From positions 62,001 to 126,000 of the forward strand of contig NZ_QGTR01000005.1 of NCBI RefSeq assembly GCF_003182275.1: a stretch of 64,000 nucleotides of DNA, written 5' to 3'. The notes beneath the pieces were generated by a model. It did not search any database. It had not been told where the DNA came from and saw only the letters and a program-made list of their open reading frames with translations. Source of the stretch: Hoeflea marina (GTDB lineage: Bacteria > Pseudomonadota > Alphaproteobacteria > Rhizobiales > Rhizobiaceae). The translations under genes were made by a program, and so were the position numbers. Positions 61,324 through 64,000 of the stretch are shown in pieces (positions within the stretch are counted from its first letter, which is position 1; every line of letters starts with the position of its first letter).

Positions 61324-62163
61324 ATGCCCGAAACCCGTTCATCGATCCTGACCCGCTTCCACGCCATGATCGCGGAGGGCATCCCGATCATCGGCGGCGG
61401 CGCCGGCACCGGCCTTTCGGCGAAGTCGGAGGAGGCCGGCGGCATCGACCTGCTCGTCATCTACAATTCCGGGCGCTACCGCATGGCCGGGCGCGGTTCG
61501 TCGTCCGGACTGCTCGCCTACGGCAATGCCAACGAGATCGTCAGGGAAATGGCGGTCGAGGTTCTTCCTGTGGTCAGGCACACCCCGGTGCTTGCCGGCG
61601 TCAACGGCACCGATCCCTTCATCCTGATGCCGCAGTTCCTCGCCGAGCTGAAGGCGATGGGCTTCGCCGGCGTTCAGAACTTTCCCACCATCGGCCTGTT
61701 CGACGGCGTCATGCGCCAGAGCTTCGAGGAGACCGGCATGGGCTATGGTCTGGAGGTGGACATGATCGCCGCCGCCCATGCCATCGACATGCTGACCACG
61801 CCATATGTCTTCAATCCGGATGAATCCACCGCCATGGCCAAGGCAGGGGCGGATCTCATCGTCGCCCATATGGGGGTCACCACCGGCGGCGCCATCGGGG
61901 CGACTTCGGCCAAGTCACTCGATCAGTGTGTGGCGGAGATCGAGGCCATCGGCGAGGCCGCGCGCGCGGTGCGCCATGATATCATCGTCATCTGCCATGG
62001 CGGCCCGATCGCCATGCCGGAGGACGCCCGCTATGTCCTCGATCATTGCCACGGCTGCCACGGCTTCTACGGCGCAAGTTCGATGGAGCGGCTTCCCGTC
62101 GAGGTTGCCATCGCGCAGCAGGTGCGGGACTTCAAGGCGCTCAGGACCGGCCGCAAGAGCTGA
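61324..62163 (+). CDS. phosphoenolpyruvate hydrolase-like TIM-barrel protein
   Basis: A 279-residue protein matching the second half of Tm-1 (TIM-barrel signal transduction/PEP hydrolase family): [38 protein letters not shown], and [12 protein letters not shown], the three conserved loops. PEP-mutase/isocitrate-lyase-like fold suggests C-C or P-C bond chemistry on a 2-oxo acid. Together with UPF0261 it probably forms one enzyme. ATG 61324 gives MPETRSS; the frame is open further upstream. It precedes a cupin gene by 23 nt. Confidence 0.9.
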   Translation: MPETRSSILTRFHAMIAEGIPIIGGGAGTGLSAKSEEAGGIDLLVIYNSGRYRMAGRGSSSGLLAYGNANEIVREMAVEVLPVVRHTPVLAGVNGTDPFILMPQFLAELKAMGFAGVQNFPTIGLFDGVMRQSFEETGMGYGLEVDMIAAAHAIDMLTTPYVFNPDESTAMAKAGADLIVAHMGVTTGGAIGATSAKSLDQCVAEIEAIGEAARAVRHDIIVICHGGPIAMPEDARYVLDHCHGCHGFYGASSMERLPVEVAIAQQVRDFKALRTGRKS

Positions 62164-62186
62164 CACAACCCAGGAGGAATCGTTTC

Positions 62187-62603
62187 ATGACCAAGTCGTC
62201 ACCCTATTTCATCCGCCCCGAAACCGTCTCCGGCTTCGGCTTCGACTGGGGACAGCTGACGCTCACCGTCGGGCCAGAGGTCAACGGCGCAGAGCGCTTT
62301 TCGGGCGGCATCGTTGATGTCGCCCCCGGCGGCGGCCATGCGCGCCACAATCATCCCGGGGCAGAGGAGATCATCCTGGTGATGTCCGGCACCGGCGAGC
62401 AGATGGTCGAGGACGAAGATGGCAATCCGGTCACCCAGCAGGTGGGTGCGGGCTGCACCATCTATGTTCCGGAAAGCCGGTTTCACTCGACACTGAACAC
62501 CGGCGACACGCCGATGCAGCTTTTCGTCGTCTATTCGCCCGCCGGACCGGAACAGGCGCTGCGCGAGCTGCCGGATTTCCGCCTGCTCCCGCCCGGCGCC
62601 TGA
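62187..62603 (+). CDS. cupin domain protein
   Basis: A 138-residue cupin with GGGHARHNHPGAEEIILVMSGTG (His and Glu metal ligands; cited in part: HARHNHPGAEE) and FHSTLNTGDTPMQLFVVYSP. Small cupins of this kind act as sugar isomerases or bind intermediates. AGGAGG is 9 nt before ATG 62187. Third gene of the operon with UPF0261 and the PEP-hydrolase-like gene. Confidence 0.9.
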   Translation: MTKSSPYFIRPETVSGFGFDWGQLTLTVGPEVNGAERFSGGIVDVAPGGGHARHNHPGAEEIILVMSGTGEQMVEDEDGNPVTQQVGAGCTIYVPESRFHSTLNTGDTPMQLFVVYSPAGPEQALRELPDFRLLPPGA

Positions 62604-62608
62604 AGCGC

Positions 62609-62643
62609 CGGCACGGCGCGTACGTCAGGAGCGCGCCGTGCCG
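62609..62643. terminator. bidirectional terminator-like inverted repeat
   Basis: Perfect 12-bp arms CGGCACGGCGCG (62609-62620) and CGCGCCGTGCCG (62632-62643), loop 11 nt. It sits between the convergent cupin and M24 genes and covers the last 19 bases of the M24 gene. No T-run. Confidence 0.6.
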
Positions 62644-63821
62644 CCGCGGTTCCAGCCGCGGTGACGGTCGCCGAACATCTCGTAGCCATCGGCGGTGACT
62701 GCCAGGGTGTCCTCGAGCTTGATGAAGCCGCGCCGCGGATGCAGCATCGTCGTTTCCACCGACAGCACCATGCCGGTTTCGAGCATGCGCCCGGCGTCGC
62801 TCCCCTCATAGGCAACCGGATGGTTGGTCATCAGGAACGGCGTCTCGTGGGTGATCAGCCCCATGCCATGGGCGAAGAAGTCCGTGAACGCCGCGCCCGG
62901 CGAGGATTTCAGCTTCTCCTGGCCGGCCTTGATCAGGTCGCCGCCGGCTGCGCCGGCGCGGACCCGGGAGAAGGCCGCCTGCTGCACCGCATCGATCTCG
63001 GCAAGAAGGTCCTCAAGCTCGGCATCGGGCTCGCCGAGAATGCCCATGCGGCACAGATCGCCGATATAGCCATGGTAATTGCCGCCCGAATCGATCGACA
63101 GCACCTCGCCTTTCGACCAGCTCTGCGACGAGGTGGCGCGGTTGTGGCTCGAACCCAGCGTCAGCAGGCAGTATTCGAAGTTCAGCCCGCGATTGGTCTC
63201 TTCGCGCCTGAGCTGCTCGATGATCCGCGCCTTCGTCCATCCCTCGTCGGCCATGGCGATCGTGGCCATCATCGAGTCGGTGATCAGCTCCGAGGCCGTG
63301 CGCAATTGTGCCAGTTCCTCCGGCGTCTTGATCGCGCGCATCTCCTCAAGCATGTGGGTGGCGTCGACCAGCGTGGCGCCGGGCAGGTCGCGGATCAGGA
63401 TGCTGTAGGCATCCGACGGCAGGAAACCCGGCTCGAAGCCGATGCGCGCGTGACCGGCGCCGATTTTCTTGATCTGTGCCACCGCCAGCCGCGCAGCATC
63501 CGGGCTGCCCCAGGTCGCCGGCTGCACATCGGGCATCCAGAACGGCCGATTGGCGTGCTCGCCACCCTCCATCTTGTTGCCGATATAGCAGGTCCGCTCC
63601 GGCTGCCCCTTCTGGTAGACGATCACCGGCAGGTAGCGGCTGTGCCCGATGGCGTCCATCGCCGCGAAGAAGATGAACCTGTAGCCCCCCATCAGATATT
63701 GGTTGTTGTGCTTGGACGTCACCAGCAGCACGTCGATGCCGGCCTCGTCCATCAGCCGGTCGATGCGGGCAAGATCCGGGGCCTTCAGGCCGCCGCCGCT
63801 TTGCGAATGCGAGATATCCAT
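62625..63821 (-). CDS. M24 family metallopeptidase (Xaa-Pro peptidase/creatinase type)
   Basis: A 398-residue protein: creatinase-type N-terminal domain (about 1-160) and a pita-bread C-terminal domain. SIDSGGNYHGYIGDL gives the two Asp region, HGMGLITHETPF one His ligand, and VETTMLHP plus FIKLEDTLAV two Glu. SIDSGG replaces the usual DxGA, so metal binding may differ. The upstream ATG at 63839 is also in frame; 63821 has GGAGG 11 nt ahead. It might release proline or amino groups from small peptides/creatine-like compounds. It is convergent with the sugar-cluster cupin. Confidence 0.87.
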   Translation of the reverse strand: MDISHSQSGGGLKAPDLARIDRLMDEAGIDVLLVTSKHNNQYLMGGYRFIFFAAMDAIGHSRYLPVIVYQKGQPERTCYIGNKMEGGEHANRPFWMPDVQPATWGSPDAARLAVAQIKKIGAGHARIGFEPGFLPSDAYSILIRDLPGATLVDATHMLEEMRAIKTPEELAQLRTASELITDSMMATIAMADEGWTKARIIEQLRREETNRGLNFEYCLLTLGSSHNRATSSQSWSKGEVLSIDSGGNYHGYIGDLCRMGILGEPDAELEDLLAEIDAVQQAAFSRVRAGAAGGDLIKAGQEKLKSSPGAAFTDFFAHGMGLITHETPFLMTNHPVAYEGSDAGRMLETGMVLSVETTMLHPRRGFIKLEDTLAVTADGYEMFGDRHRGWNRGGTARS

Positions 63822-63938
63822 CTGAGCCCAATCCTCCATCAGGTGATGCGACGGTCATCAAACACCTCCATGCAGCGGAAGCCAAGCGCGGGACGAAAGA
63901 ATCTTGAGGATGCCCAATCAGGTCGCCTAAATGCAAAT

Positions 63939-64000
63939 TCACGCGAGCTGCTTGGGCTCCTTCTTGTTGTGCATGTCGTGAACCGCAACCGCGGCACACC
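63939..64000 (-). CDS. C-terminal fragment of a further minus-strand gene
   Basis: The last 62 bases read, on the minus strand, AVAVHDMHNKKEPKQLA followed by TGA at 63941-63939. Composition and position (118 nt upstream of the M24 start, same strand) look like the end of a real gene that continues past the window. Too little is visible to name it. Confidence 0.4.
   Translation of the reverse strand, partial: CAAVAVHDMHNKKEPKQLA

Noticed and set aside
1-64000. CRISPR arrays, insertion sequences, rRNA genes, phage genes or toxin-antitoxin pairs
   Set aside because: Reading through the intergenic stretches I found no regularly spaced repeats, transposase motifs, rRNA-like sequence or small paired genes of that kind.

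Overview
The window looks like chromosome of a high-GC alphaproteobacterium of the Hyphomicrobiales (Rhizobiales), Rhizobiaceae/Phyllobacteriaceae-like. The core blocks argH-lptM-lysA-TIGR02302-cpdR-hpt, ftsEX-plsC, DUF2125-tyrC-hisC, cobST-dnaJ/bolA and aroBK-xerD-accA follow a gene order I associate with that order, and a 47-residue membrane gene sits between aroK and xerD. The genus (Hoeflea-like is one guess) is inference.

Layout. 1-10.6 kb: housekeeping core (arginine and lysine synthesis, CpdR, purine salvage, FtsEX, phospholipid synthesis, ChaC-like glutathione turnover). 10.7-20.1 kb: an accessory block at the point where I expect ChaC to be followed directly by DUF2125-tyrC. It is a minus-strand operon for a solute-binding protein, a PotABC-like ABC transporter, a flavin/[2Fe-2S] amine or imino-acid dehydrogenase complex (two DAO-type subunits, an HcnB/OoxA-like subunit and a small ferredoxin-like subunit) and a RidA protein. 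A divergent LysR gene lies beside a perfect 17-bp palindrome. 20.3-45.4 kb: core again (tyrC-hisC, glyoxalase II, rpmB with a clear promoter and terminator, cobST, bolA, aroBK, xerD, accA, cell-wall enzymes, a CobW GTPase, an M20 amidohydrolase). 45.6 kb: tRNA-Arg(CCT).

46.5-62.6 kb: a large sugar or sugar-acid catabolic cluster downstream of the tRNA. It has three xylose-isomerase-like TIM-barrel enzymes, a Gfo/Idh/MocA oxidoreductase, an enolase-superfamily dehydratase, a D-2-hydroxyacid dehydrogenase, a FadR-type GntR regulator, a CUT1-like ABC transporter with two different ATPases and an extra 90-residue membrane protein, a UPF0261/PEP-hydrolase-like pair (the two halves of plant Tm-1) and a cupin. 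Three perfect TGGT-N3-ACCA palindromes lie in its two divergent control regions, which suggests one GntR regulon. An M24 peptidase and a fragment of one more minus-strand gene close the window.

The substrates of both accessory blocks are unknown. The second, with its shared operators and the UPF0261/PEP-hydrolase/cupin module, is the best candidate for an undescribed pathway. All family assignments come from reading motifs; no database search was run.
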